Positions 9,192 through 20,501 are shown, counted from the stretch's first letter. The stretch is DNA of 27,740 nt from DATKPC01 sp035524275 (GCA_035524275.1 DATKPC010000001.1:1-27740); one strand, 5' to 3'. Notes: generated by a model from the letters alone, not told the origin. Numbers and translations are program-made.

Positions 9192-9277
9192 CCTGGCTCT
9201 ATGTCCTCGGTGCGGTGACCGCCTGCGCGCTGCTCGTCTACCTGGCGGCCGCACTCATCAACGCGGAGAAGCTGTGA
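9188..9277 (+). CDS. kdpF: KdpF, small subunit of the K+-transporting ATPase
   Basis: 29 residues, matching the size of E. coli KdpF (29). One transmembrane helix leads into the recognisable KdpF C-terminus YLAAALINAEKL (E. coli: YLVYALINAEAF). KdpF is known as a lipid-like stabiliser of the KdpABC complex. The ATG overlaps the preceding stop by 4 nt, with gggag (9176-9180) as ribosome binding site. Its own TGA shares the A with the kdpA ATG (TGATG, 9275-9279), so three genes in a row are translationally coupled. Confidence 0.93.
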   Translation: MTWLYVLGAVTACALLVYLAAALINAEKL

Positions 9278-11085
9278 TGACGGTCCATGCCGGGATCCTG
9301 CTCGCGGTCTACCTGGCCATCCTGCTCGCGATCGCGAAGCCGCTCGGCGAGTGGATCGGGATCGTCGTGGAAGGCGCGTACGCGCCGCTCGCTCGATTCG
9401 GCGGGCCGCTCGAGAAGTTGGTCTACCGCGCGTGCGGCGTGCGCAGGGACGAGGAGATGGGGTGGCTGCAGTATGCCGTCGCGGTGCTTCTCTTCAATGC
9501 CATCGGCGCCATCGCCGTCTACGCGCTGCAGCGCCTGCAGCAGTCGCTGCCGCTGAATCCGCAGGGGTTCGCGAACGTCAGCCCGGACTCCGCCTTCAAC
9601 ACGGCCGTGAGCTTCGTGACGAACACGAACTGGCAGGGCTATTCGGGCGAGTCGACGATGAGCTACCTGACGCAGATGCTCGGGCTCGCGGTGCAGAACT
9701 TCCTGTCGGCCGCGACCGGGATCGTCGTCGTGATCGCGCTGATCCGCGGGTTCGCGCGCCATGCCTGCGGGACGATCGGCAATGCCTGGGTCGACCTGAC
9801 ACGCGTGACGCTCTACGTGCTGGTGCCGATCTGCGTCGTCTACGCCGTGTTCCTCGCGAGCCAGGGCGTCATCCAGAGCTTCGCGCCCTATCGCGACGTC
9901 ACGACGCTGGAGGTGACCACCTACCAGAACCCGAAGCTGGACGCGACGGGACAGCCGGTCAAGGACGACAAGGGCAATCCGGTCACCGAGGAGGCGAAGA
10001 CGCCGACGCAGACGCTGCCGATGGGACCCGTCGCCTCGCAGGAGGCGATCAAGATGCTCGGGACGAACGGCGGGGGCCCATTTAACGCCAATTCCGCGCA
10101 CCCCTACGAGAACCCGACGCCGCTGTCGGATCTGGTGCAGATGCTGTCGATATTCGCGATCCCGGCCGCGCTGTGCCTGACGTTCGGCCGCATGGTCGGC
10201 GATCGTCGCCAGGGGTGGGCGATCCTGGCGTCGATGACGCTCGTCTTCGTCGTGATGGCCGTCCTTGCGTTCCACTACGAACAGCAGGGCAATCCCGTGC
10301 TCGCGAAGCTCGGCATCGACCAGTCCGCCGGACCACTGCAGCCCGGCGGCAACATGGAAGGCAAGGAGACCCGCTTCGGCATCGGCGACTCGGCGCTGTT
10401 CGCGACGATCACGACGCTGGCATCCTGCGGCGCGGTCAATGCGATGCACGATTCGCTGCTTCCGATGGGCGGCTTCGTCCCGCTCTGGAACATGATGCTG
10501 GGCGAGGTCGTCTTCGGCGGCGTCGGCTCCGGCCTGTACGGGATGCTCGTGTTCGCGATCATGGCGGTGTTCATCGCCGGCCTGATGATCGGTCGCACGC
10601 CGGAGTACATCGGCAAGAAGATCGAATCCTTCGACATGAAGATGGTGTCGATCGCGATCCTCGCCACGCCGCTGCTCGTCCTCGCCGGCACCGCGGTCGC
10701 CGTGATGGTTCCGGACGGACGCGCGGGCATCGCCAACCCCGGGGCGCACGGGTTCTCCGAGATCCTCTATGCGTTCACGTCCGCCGCGAACAACAACGGC
10801 AGCGCCTTCGCCGGACTGTCCGCGAACACGCCCTTCTACAACATCGCGACCGCGGTCGCGATGTGGTTCGGCCGTTTCGCGGTCATCGTGCCGGTCCTCG
10901 GGATCGCCGGATCGCTGGCCGCGAAGAAGCGCCTCGCAGCGACCGCCGGCACGATGCCGACCCATGGACCGCTGTTCGTCGCGCTGCTGATCGGCACCGT
11001 CGTTCTCGTCGGTGCGCTCAATTACGTGCCTGCCCTGGCGCTCGGCCCCGTCGTCGAGCACCTCGTGCTGCGGGCCGGGAACTAG
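9277..11085 (+). CDS. kdpA: KdpA, K+-binding channel-like subunit
   Basis: 602 residues; KdpA provides the selectivity filter and K+ entry path of the KdpFABC pump in the inner membrane. Filter-region motifs are visible in each of the four pseudo-repeats: TNTNWQGYSGE (115-125), TNGGGPFNANSAHP (263-276), TLASCGAVNAMHDS, and TSAANNNGSAFAGL. The protein is about 45 residues longer than E. coli KdpA (557), mostly through a polar insert at about 213-247 (around KLDATGQPVKDDKGNP) before the LPMGPVASQEAIKML block. Position 268 is Pro where E. coli has Phe (GGGFF). The start chosen is the ATG at 9277 with ggaga (9265-9269) upstream; a GTG three bases earlier is less likely. kdpB follows after 13 nt. 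Confidence 0.97.
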   Translation: MTVHAGILLAVYLAILLAIAKPLGEWIGIVVEGAYAPLARFGGPLEKLVYRACGVRRDEEMGWLQYAVAVLLFNAIGAIAVYALQRLQQSLPLNPQGFANVSPDSAFNTAVSFVTNTNWQGYSGESTMSYLTQMLGLAVQNFLSAATGIVVVIALIRGFARHACGTIGNAWVDLTRVTLYVLVPICVVYAVFLASQGVIQSFAPYRDVTTLEVTTYQNPKLDATGQPVKDDKGNPVTEEAKTPTQTLPMGPVASQEAIKMLGTNGGGPFNANSAHPYENPTPLSDLVQMLSIFAIPAALCLTFGRMVGDRRQGWAILASMTLVFVVMAVLAFHYEQQGNPVLAKLGIDQSAGPLQPGGNMEGKETRFGIGDSALFATITTLASCGAVNAMHDSLLPMGGFVPLWNMMLGEVVFGGVGSGLYGMLVFAIMAVFIAGLMIGRTPEYIGKKIESFDMKMVSIAILATPLLVLAGTAVAVMVPDGRAGIANPGAHGFSEILYAFTSAANNNGSAFAGLSANTPFYNIATAVAMWFGRFAVIVPVLGIAGSLAAKKRLAATAGTMPTHGPLFVALLIGTVVLVGALNYVPALALGPVVEHLVLRAGN

Positions 11086-11098
11086 AGGGGAGTCGGAG

Positions 11099-13165
<2,067 letters not shown>

Positions 13166-13209
13166 GCCGAACCGGCCCGAGCCGAACCCGCCTGAAACTG
13201 GAGCATGCG

Positions 13210-13797
13210 ATGAACCCGCGCCTGATCCCGCTGCTGCGACCTGCGCTGTCGCTCTTCCTCGTGCTGTCCCTGGCCACCGGGATCGCCTATCCGTGGCTGG
13301 TGACCGGCATCGCGGGCGTCCTCTTTCCGTTCGAGGCGGGAGGAAGCATCGTCGTTCGCGACGGCAAGCCGGTCGGGTCGCGGATCATCGGCCAGAACTT
13401 TGCCGATCCGGGCCATTTCTGGGGGCGTCCTTCCGCGACGTCGCCCCAACCGAACAACGGCCTGGCGTCCGGGGGCTCCAACCTGGGTCCGAGCAATCCC
13501 GCGCTCGCCGAAACGGTCAAGTCGAGGATGGACGCGCTGAAGGCGGCCGACCCCGACAACCCTCTTCCGGTGCCCGTCGACCTCGTCACCGCTTCCGGAA
13601 GCGGGCTCGATCCGGAGATCAGTCCGGCGGCGGCGCGCTACCAGGTCGCTCGCGTCGCGCGGGCGCGCGGCATGGCGCCCGACGCGGTGCTCGCATTGGT
13701 CGGCGCGCACACGCTCGGCCGCCAATGGGGCATCCTGGGCGAGCCGCGAGTCAACGTGCTCGAATTGAACCTGGCGCTCGACGCGGCCGCGCACTGA
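13210..13797 (+). CDS. kdpC: KdpC, K+ pump accessory subunit
   Basis: 195 residues, normal for KdpC (about 190). One N-terminal membrane helix (about 10-35) is followed by a periplasmic domain with the family signatures IGQNF, FWGRPSATSPQPNNG and the closing block VLALVGAHTLGRQWGILGEPRVNVLELNLAL. KdpC stabilises KdpAB and raises ATP affinity. The start at 13210 is backed by ggag at 13200-13203 (6-nt spacing); an ATG five bases earlier opens only a two-codon ORF (ATGCGATGA) overlapping this start. It is the last gene of the kdp run, and the next gene converges on it with only 6 nt between stop codons and no intrinsic terminator between. Confidence 0.96.
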   Translation: MNPRLIPLLRPALSLFLVLSLATGIAYPWLVTGIAGVLFPFEAGGSIVVRDGKPVGSRIIGQNFADPGHFWGRPSATSPQPNNGLASGGSNLGPSNPALAETVKSRMDALKAADPDNPLPVPVDLVTASGSGLDPEISPAAARYQVARVARARGMAPDAVLALVGAHTLGRQWGILGEPRVNVLELNLALDAAAH

Positions 13798-13803
13798 TCG
13801 CGA

Positions 13804-16455
13804 TCACGCCGACGGCCCCGCCGCTGGCGCCGAAACGAGCCGCTCGACGACCGCCGCGAAGCGCCGCTCCTGCGCCGGGTCGGCCGGCGCCGGCGTGGCG
13901 TACCAGCGCCGCAGCAGCATGTGCGGGTCCGCGGCCTCCACCGGAGCGGCGGCGGAGCCGAAGCGGCGCTGCAGTTTCGCGAGTTGGCGGGCGCGCCGTG
14001 CCTCGGCGGCCTCCGGCGGCGAGGCGAGGCCCAGCGCGATCTCCAGGTCGAGAAGGAGCGCCGCCCGCAGGCCGCGCCCGGTCTCCAGTGTCGCTTCGTC
14101 GACGCCTTCCGCGGATGCCGCCGCCTCGGCCATCCGCGCGAGCTCGTCGCGCCGGCGGGCCGCCTGCAGCTCCGCGGACCGCTGCTGCAGTTTCCGCACG
14201 AGGCCCCGCGCGTGATCGCCCGGCGCCATCGCGCCGGAGGCGGCGGCGCGCGATCGCTCCGTTCCGCTCTTGGCGAGGTCCTGCAGCTGCTTCAGCGCCG
14301 CCGCGATGGCCTGCGCATCGTCGCCGGCTGCGATCCGCTCGAGCCGATCGAGTTCCTCGCGTAGCTCCCGTTCGCGCTGCTCGCGCTGGGCGACCTGTTC
14401 CGCGCGTCGCGCATCGCGACGGGCGAAGACGGCGTCGCAGGCGGCACGGAAGCGTTGCCACGTTTTCTGGTCCTCCCCGCGCGGAAGCCGCGCGCCGCCC
14501 GGCGCGCGCCACTGCTCCTGCAGGGCGCGGGCTTCGTTGAGCGACGTGGCGGAGTCCGCCGCAGCCGCCAGCGCCTGCGCCGCGACGATCAGCGCTTCGC
14601 GCCGCCGTCGTTCGTCGGCCCGCCCGGTCTCGAGGCGCGCATCGATCGGCTGCAGCAGCTTCTCGAGGCGCCGCCTCAATGCGCGTTCGTCGCGAAAGCC
14701 CGCCGCCGGCGCGGCACGCCATTCCGCAACCAGGCTTTGCCGCATCGATTCCAGCGCCGCAAGATCCGCCTCGCGGGCGGCCGCCGGCAGCAGCCCTTCC
14801 CAGCGCGCGCAGATCGCGTCCTTCTGCGCGCGGGCCATTTCCAGGTGCGCGGCGACCGGCGCGTAGGCTTTCTCGAGCGCGGCGTCGAAGCGCTGCCACT
14901 GCGCATGGCCGCTACCCGGCGGCCCGCCGAGCCGTTTCCACGCTTCGCGCAGCGCCGAAACCGCCTTTGCCAGATGCTCCAGGTCGGGCGCCGGCGGCGC
15001 ATTCGAGGCGCTGCTGCCGGGCTCCGGCGCGGGGACGGCCAGCAAGGCTTCGGCCGCGGCCACCAGTTCCTCGCGCTTCTGTGCCGTTCCCCACTGGGCC
15101 CAGTCGCGCAGCTGCGCGAGACGGCCGAGCGCGCGCTGCACGCGTGCCGCCACGCTGGCCGGGGCGGTACCGTCGCGCAGCAACGTTTCGATCCGATCCG
15201 CCGCGGCCGTTGCCTGCGCGAGGTGCCCTTCGTCGAGCGCGCGCTCGAACTGGTCGAGTTGCCGGACGATGGTTTCGGCATCGCGGCGCGGCCGCGGCCG
15301 CGCCGCCACGGCCGCCCGTTCACTTCGGGCGTCCGCGGTCGCGGGCGGCGGGATCGCGGGCGCTTCGGCGATAACCTCCTCGGTCGCCGCGCGCGCCGCA
15401 GCGGCTGCCGGGGCGGACGGCGCCGACGGCGCGGAATCCGCTTCGACATCGGCAACCGCCGGAACCGCCGCCACGGGATCCGGCGGCGCGGGTGTCGCGC
15501 GCCGTTCGGTGAGGTTGTCCAGCCTCGCCTCGATCGCCGCCAGGCGCTCGCGCGCGGACCGCGTCGTCGCCTGCGTTGCCAGCCATCCCGGAACGGATTC
15601 GATGTCGCGGGCAAGTGCGCAGGCGCGGGCGCGCAGAAGCGTGAAGCCCGGCTCATCGACCGACTCCGCGGAGGCGCAGGCCGCCGCCAGCGCGTTGGCT
15701 TCGGCAAGTTGCGCGTGGGCGCTTCGCTGGTCCTCGGTTTCCGCGCGGACGCGCGCGTTCGCGTGCGCGATCAGTTCCCGGCACTCGTCGAGCGCCGCCG
15801 TTCCGTCGTCCACGGCGCGGAGCTCGCGCTCGAGCTCGATCAGGCGCGATACCGCGAGAGGCACCGCCGCGAGCAGCTCGCGCAGCGACGCGGCAAGATG
15901 CGTCGCTCGTTGGGCGCGCCTTTCCGCGTCGCGGCGACCCTGCAGTTCGTCGGCGCAAAGGCGATACACGCCCTTGTCGCGCTCGCGGCTGCCGCGCGCG
16001 ACGCGTTCCAGCAGCGCGCCGTCCTTCAGCCTGCGGGCCGCCGCGAGGCGGACGTCGGCAAAGCGTGCGCCGAGCGCGATCGCGGCGAAGGACGCTTCGT
16101 CCTCGACGCGACCTGCCCACGCGTGCGCCAGGGCGCGATCCTGCGCCTCGCAGGCGGCCGCCGCGATGACGCCCGCGGGATCATCCGGACCCGGCGCGCG
16201 CTGCGACTGCGCGAGCGCACGCCCGAGCGAGGCCATCGCTGCGTGGCGCTCCTCGTCGCCGGAGGCCGCCGCCATCGCTTGGCGCAGCATCTCGATCGCG
16301 GCGTCCGACGGGCGTGCGGGCGGGGGCGGAGGCTTGCCCGTCGCCGGACCCCGCGCCGCGCCCTCGGCGCGGCGGGCCGCCGGACCGACCTTGGCCGCGG
16401 GCTTGGACGCGTCGCCTGCGCCCGGACGGCCCAGCAGCCTGTTCAACCAGTTCAT
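13804..16455 (-). CDS. large DUF349 domain-containing protein
   Basis: 883 residues from the ATG at 16455, chosen because ggcggagggcgtgcg directly precedes it; an extension upstream lacks support. The N-terminus is MNWLNRLLGRP, then a Pro/Ala-rich linker, then long Ala/Arg/Glu-rich helical sequence with DUF349-type repeats (Trp-Lys/Arg plus phenylalanine patterns such as WKRLGG..WQRF near the middle and EQWRAPG..WQRFRAACDAVFARRDARR later). A strongly coiled-coil stretch rich in Glu/Arg follows the second copy. DUF349 proteins are widespread and poorly characterised. I can assign neither partner nor reaction. Its 3' end meets kdpC head-on. The upstream CBS-protein gene is on the same strand 157 nt away and may or may not be co-transcribed. 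Confidence 0.82.
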   Translation of the reverse strand: MNWLNRLLGRPGAGDASKPAAKVGPAARRAEGAARGPATGKPPPPPARPSDAAIEMLRQAMAAASGDEERHAAMASLGRALAQSQRAPGPDDPAGVIAAAACEAQDRALAHAWAGRVEDEASFAAIALGARFADVRLAAARRLKDGALLERVARGSRERDKGVYRLCADELQGRRDAERRAQRATHLAASLRELLAAVPLAVSRLIELERELRAVDDGTAALDECRELIAHANARVRAETEDQRSAHAQLAEANALAAACASAESVDEPGFTLLRARACALARDIESVPGWLATQATTRSARERLAAIEARLDNLTERRATPAPPDPVAAVPAVADVEADSAPSAPSAPAAAAARAATEEVIAEAPAIPPPATADARSERAAVAARPRPRRDAETIVRQLDQFERALDEGHLAQATAAADRIETLLRDGTAPASVAARVQRALGRLAQLRDWAQWGTAQKREELVAAAEALLAVPAPEPGSSASNAPPAPDLEHLAKAVSALREAWKRLGGPPGSGHAQWQRFDAALEKAYAPVAAHLEMARAQKDAICARWEGLLPAAAREADLAALESMRQSLVAEWRAAPAAGFRDERALRRRLEKLLQPIDARLETGRADERRRREALIVAAQALAAAADSATSLNEARALQEQWRAPGGARLPRGEDQKTWQRFRAACDAVFARRDARRAEQVAQREQRERELREELDRLERIAAGDDAQAIAAALKQLQDLAKSGTERSRAAASGAMAPGDHARGLVRKLQQRSAELQAARRRDELARMAEAAASAEGVDEATLETGRGLRAALLLDLEIALGLASPPEAAEARRARQLAKLQRRFGSAAAPVEAADPHMLLRRWYATPAPADPAQERRFAAVVERLVSAPAAGPSA

Positions 16456-16612
16456 CGCACGCCCTCCGCCATCCGGCGGCACCGCGTTTCGCGGTCCGTG
16501 TTCCCCGGGGGCGAATCCTACCCCGAGGAGGTCGTCGGCTTGCGCCGAACCGCGTCGGCAACGGGCGATGCGTCGTGGGCGCGGGCGCATCGCGCCCGCG
16601 AGGCGGCACGCG

Positions 16613-17209
16613 TCAGGAAAGTCGTCGAGGAACGGATGACGCGGCGTGCCCGCGGTCGTGGTCCTCGCCCAGCAGCGCCTGCAGGCGCGCGGCGGCGAAG
16701 ATGCCGCGCACCTGGCGCGAGCGCGGATCGGCCGCCTGCTCGACGACGACCATGTAACGCCGGTGCGCGCGGGACATCAGCGCCGCGACGACGGCGGCGC
16801 TCATGCGCGTGACGTGGACGAAGTCGATCACCTGCCAGCGGTCGACCGGTTCCATGATGTTCTCGACGGTGACGTCGCGCCACGCGCAGGTGGTCTCGGT
16901 GCACCCGACCGACACCATGTACTGCATCGGCTTCTCGCCCTGGATATCGTCGGCGCTCACCAGGCCGTCGAGGCGCCCGTCGAGACCGAGGACGAACGCG
17001 TAAGGGATTCCCGACAGCCGCATCGTCTTGAGCGCGGCGTCGATCGACGCGTCGAATTCGACGGTCATCATCGGCGACGACCGGAAATCGGTCATCGCGA
17101 AGCGGGCCGGCGCCTCGGGGTCCATCCGGTGCGGACGCGTCGCCGGCGCGCCCGGGATCAGGATCGGAAAGGATGCGTGCTGAAGCGAATCGATCGTCGA
17201 TGAATACAT
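16613..17209 (-). CDS. two-CBS-domain protein
   Basis: 198 residues. Two CBS units can be seen, about residues 40-100 (ASIDAALKTMRLSGIPYAFV then LDGLVSADDI) and 112-180 (VENIMEPVDRW, ending VRGIFAAARLQALLG). Paired CBS domains form a Bateman module that usually binds adenine nucleotides and acts as a regulatory sensor. No catalytic or transporter domain is fused to it, so it would be a stand-alone soluble regulator; its partner is unknown. The start at 17209 is fixed by a perfect caggagg 5 nt upstream. An odd Cys-containing insert (VGCTETTCAW) sits between the two units. A weak promoter candidate lies at 17275-17304. Confidence 0.85.
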   Translation of the reverse strand: MYSSTIDSLQHASFPILIPGAPATRPHRMDPEAPARFAMTDFRSSPMMTVEFDASIDAALKTMRLSGIPYAFVLGLDGRLDGLVSADDIQGEKPMQYMVSVGCTETTCAWRDVTVENIMEPVDRWQVIDFVHVTRMSAAVVAALMSRAHRRYMVVVEQAADPRSRQVRGIFAAARLQALLGEDHDRGHAASSVPRRLS

Positions 17210-17274
17210 GCGTCCTCCTGCATGCGGTTGGCCGCGCTGGCCGCGCGGCACGGCACTCGGCATTCATGCGATCG

Positions 17275-17304
17275 ATTCTGTCCGCCGCGGCAACGGCGGG
17301 TCAA
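17275..17304 (-). promoter_or_regulatory. candidate promoter of the CBS-protein gene
   Basis: On the - strand, TTGACC (17304-17299, 5/6 match to -35) and CAGAAT (17280-17275, 4/6 match to -10) are separated by 18 bp, about 65 nt before the start codon. Seen by eye only, and one of several possibilities in this gap. Confidence 0.35.
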
Positions 17305-17390
17305 CCGGCCGTTCGTGCTAGCAGCGCGCCGGACATTGCCGCTAGTCCGTTGGTGCCGGATGCGCGCATTGCGAATTCCGGCGGCCGCGG

Positions 17391-17759
17391 TCACGGCGCG
17401 ATCGTGACCTGCGTCCGCGGGCCGAGCTGCAGGCGCTCGCGCAGCGCGCGCAGGCTTCGCCCGGCGTCCTGCAGCATGCCGATCGCGCCCAGCGCCGCGG
17501 CGCGATGCCCGTGGGCGCGTCGCGCCGCGCGCGTGAGGCGGACGATGGCCGGCCCAAGGGCCTGGATCACGACGAGTTCCCCGCCGCGCAGTGCGAGTTC
17601 CTCGCGCGCCTCCACGATGCGATCGCTCGCGATGTCTTCCGCGCTGATCCAGACGCGACCGCGCACCACGCGCAGCCGGTCGCCGGCCTTCGCGGCGACG
17701 GCGAGCGTGCGGTCGTCGTCGATCCGGCAGGTATACGTGTCGTTCGTCGTTGCGCTCAT
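17391..17759 (-). CDS. DUF2917 family protein
   Basis: 122 residues from the ATG at 17759, preceded by ccaggagg at good spacing. The core (LAVAAKAGDRLRVVRGRVWIS, then DRIVEAREELALRGGELVVIQALGPA; about residues 14-75) has the short beta-rich cupin-like pattern of DUF2917, common in Burkholderiales and of unknown function. The C-terminal third is Arg/Ala-rich and less conserved in appearance. It has its own sigma70-like promoter (17800-17828) and lies between the groESL terminator and the CBS-protein gene on the same strand. Confidence 0.78.
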   Translation of the reverse strand: MSATTNDTYTCRIDDDRTLAVAAKAGDRLRVVRGRVWISAEDIASDRIVEAREELALRGGELVVIQALGPAIVRLTRAARRAHGHRAAALGAIGMLQDAGRSLRALRERLQLGPRTQVTIAP

Positions 17760-17799
17760 CGGAACCTCCTGGGCGACGCCTCGTGCGCCGCTGCAGAAA

Positions 17800-17828
17800 A
17801 TTAGACCGCGCACGCGATGCGCCGACAA
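17800..17828 (-). promoter_or_regulatory. sigma70-like promoter of the DUF2917 gene
   Basis: On the - strand, TTGTCG (17828-17823) and TCTAAT (17805-17800, 5/6 match to -10) have the ideal 17-bp spacing. The predicted start point leaves a leader of roughly 35 nt before the ATG at 17759. Confidence 0.6.
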
Positions 17829-17847
17829 ACGAAATGCGCTCAGGCCG

Positions 17848-17872
17848 CGCATGCAGGATTTGCATGCATGCG
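17848..17872 (-). promoter_or_regulatory. dyad cgcatgca-N9-tgcatgcg upstream of the DUF2917 promoter
   Basis: A perfect 8-bp inverted repeat (17848-17855 and 17865-17872) lies about 20 bp upstream of the -35 box. It is built from gcatgc units and could bind a dimeric regulator. No T-run follows, so it is not a terminator. The regulator is unknown. Confidence 0.4.
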
Positions 17873-17886
17873 GTGCCGCGCGGGCG

Positions 17887-17912
17887 AAAAAAAGCCCCGC
17901 ATGCGCGGGGCT
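17887..17912 (-). terminator. groEL intrinsic terminator
   Basis: On the - strand an 8-bp stem (agccccgc / gcggggct, 17912-17905 and 17900-17893) with a 4-nt loop is followed by seven T (17893-17887). It lies about 50 nt after the groEL stop codon. Confidence 0.92.
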
Positions 17913-17964
17913 CGTGGTGCAGGCGAAGGGCGCGGCTGGCGCCGCGCCGAGGCCATGGAACGGC

Positions 17965-19611
<1,647 letters not shown>

Positions 19612-19663
19612 GTTCCGACTCCGATCTGGCGGTTGCCGATTTGCGTTGAGGTGCGGGCTGCGC

Positions 19664-19951
19664 TCAGGCGATCACGCCCATGATGTCTTCCTCGCGCATC
19701 ACGAGGAGTTCGTCGCCCTCGACCTTGACGGTCTGGCCGGCATATTTGCCGAAGAGGACCCGGTCCCCGACCTTGAGGTCGACCGCGATCAGCTTGCCGT
19801 TGTCGTCCTTCTTGCCCGGGCCGACGGCGACCACTTCGCCCTGGTCCGGCTTTTCGGCTGCCGTGTCCGGGATCACGATTCCCGACGCGGTCTTTCGTTC
19901 CTGATCCAAACGCTTGACGATCACGCGATCGTGAAGAGGACGGATTTTCAT
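19664..19951 (-). CDS. groS: GroES, 10-kDa co-chaperonin
   Basis: 95 residues, the standard length for the heptameric lid of GroEL. It begins MKIRPLHDRV, carries the mobile loop (about 17-33, around TASGIVIPDTA) that docks on GroEL, and ends with the family pattern VMREEDIMGVI. taggag lies just upstream of the ATG. It is the first gene of the operon, after a leader of about 110 nt that contains a stem-loop (20001-20032). Confidence 0.98.
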   Translation of the reverse strand: MKIRPLHDRVIVKRLDQERKTASGIVIPDTAAEKPDQGEVVAVGPGKKDDNGKLIAVDLKVGDRVLFGKYAGQTVKVEGDELLVMREEDIMGVIA

Positions 19952-20000
19952 CTCATCTCCTAGTAAGGCTCTGAACTGATTGGATTGGTTGAACTACGGA

Positions 20001-20032
20001 GTGCTGGCGCCCTCCGGTCCGGCTGCCAGCAC
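20001..20032 (-). other. stem-loop in the groESL 5' leader
   Basis: gtgctggc (20001-20008) and gccagcac (20025-20032) form a perfect 8-bp stem with a 16-nt loop, in the transcribed leader between CIRCE and the groES start. The arms look like CIRCE half-sites in inverted order (compare gtgctaa and tagcac). It may be an mRNA-stabilising or translation-tuning structure; there is no T-run for a terminator. Confidence 0.5.
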
Positions 20033-20043
20033 CCTCGAAATCG

Positions 20044-20070
20044 CTAGCACTCGCCCGACTCGAGTGCTAA
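20044..20070 (-). promoter_or_regulatory. CIRCE operator (HrcA site) of groESL
   Basis: Read on the + strand it is CTAGCACTC-N9-GAGTGCTAA, one base off the consensus TTAGCACTC-N9-GAGTGCTAA, with exact 9-bp spacing. It abuts the -10 box of the groESL promoter, where HrcA binding would block transcription at normal temperature. Confidence 0.95.
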
Positions 20071-20097
20071 TTATAAGGGCTGCCGGAGCCTTTTCAA
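20070..20097 (-). promoter_or_regulatory. groESL promoter
   Basis: On the - strand TTGAAA (20097-20092) and a perfect TATAAT (20075-20070) are 16 bp apart. The TTGAAA could also serve as a sigma32 -35, but the following cccttata is only a partial match to a sigma32 -10 (CCCCATnT). Main reading: a sigma70 promoter repressed by HrcA through the adjoining CIRCE. Confidence 0.85.
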
Positions 20098-20266
20098 CCC
20101 GAAGCGCCTGCCGCTTAAGGGTCATGTAGCCCCGCGGCATGATTTCGTATTACGGAATTTCACGGCGCTACGAACCCGAACCGCGCGGCGCGAACCCGGT
20201 CAAACGATCAACAAGAATTCTATGGGAGGTCGCACGGGCGCCCGCAGGGGCGAAGGAGGCTTTCCG

Positions 20267-20455
20267 ATGAGATTCAGCGTCTGGCGCGTCCTTTGCATCG
20301 CCTTGATGCCGGTCCTGGCGATGTTTGCCGGGCTATCGACCCTCAACGCGCTGGATGACGGCGCGGACTGGGTCGTCCTCGCCGCGATTGCGTGCGCGGC
20401 TGCGACGATGATCCACCTCGCGCGCCGCTACGCGACCGACGGCGCGCCGACATGA
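20267..20455 (+). CDS. small two-helix membrane protein, unrecognised
   Basis: 62 residues from the ATG at 20267, chosen because a strong cgaaggagg (20251-20259) precedes it; an ATG at 20222 in frame has poorer support. It has two hydrophobic segments, about residues 6-25 (VLCIALMPVLAMFAGL) and 32-48 (ADWVVLAAIACAAATMI), then a basic, polar tail. I do not recognise the family. It lies alone between the divergently oriented groESL promoter and the convergent porin gene, so its own promoter should be in 20100-20250, but I see no convincing one. Its stop codon touches the porin terminator hairpin. Confidence 0.6.
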   Translation: MRFSVWRVLCIALMPVLAMFAGLSTLNALDDGADWVVLAAIACAAATMIHLARRYATDGAPT

Positions 20456-20481
20456 AAAAGGCCGCGGCAACCGCCGCGGCC
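20455..20481 (-). terminator. porin gene terminator
   Basis: On the - strand an 8-bp GC stem (ggccgcgg / ccgcggcc, 20481-20474 and 20467-20460) with a 6-nt loop runs into five T (20459-20455). It serves the porin; the + strand lacks a T-tail. It begins at the last base of the small membrane-protein gene on the other strand. Confidence 0.82.
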
Positions 20482-20501
20482 CCGTGCACTGCGGTCGAAC
20501 C

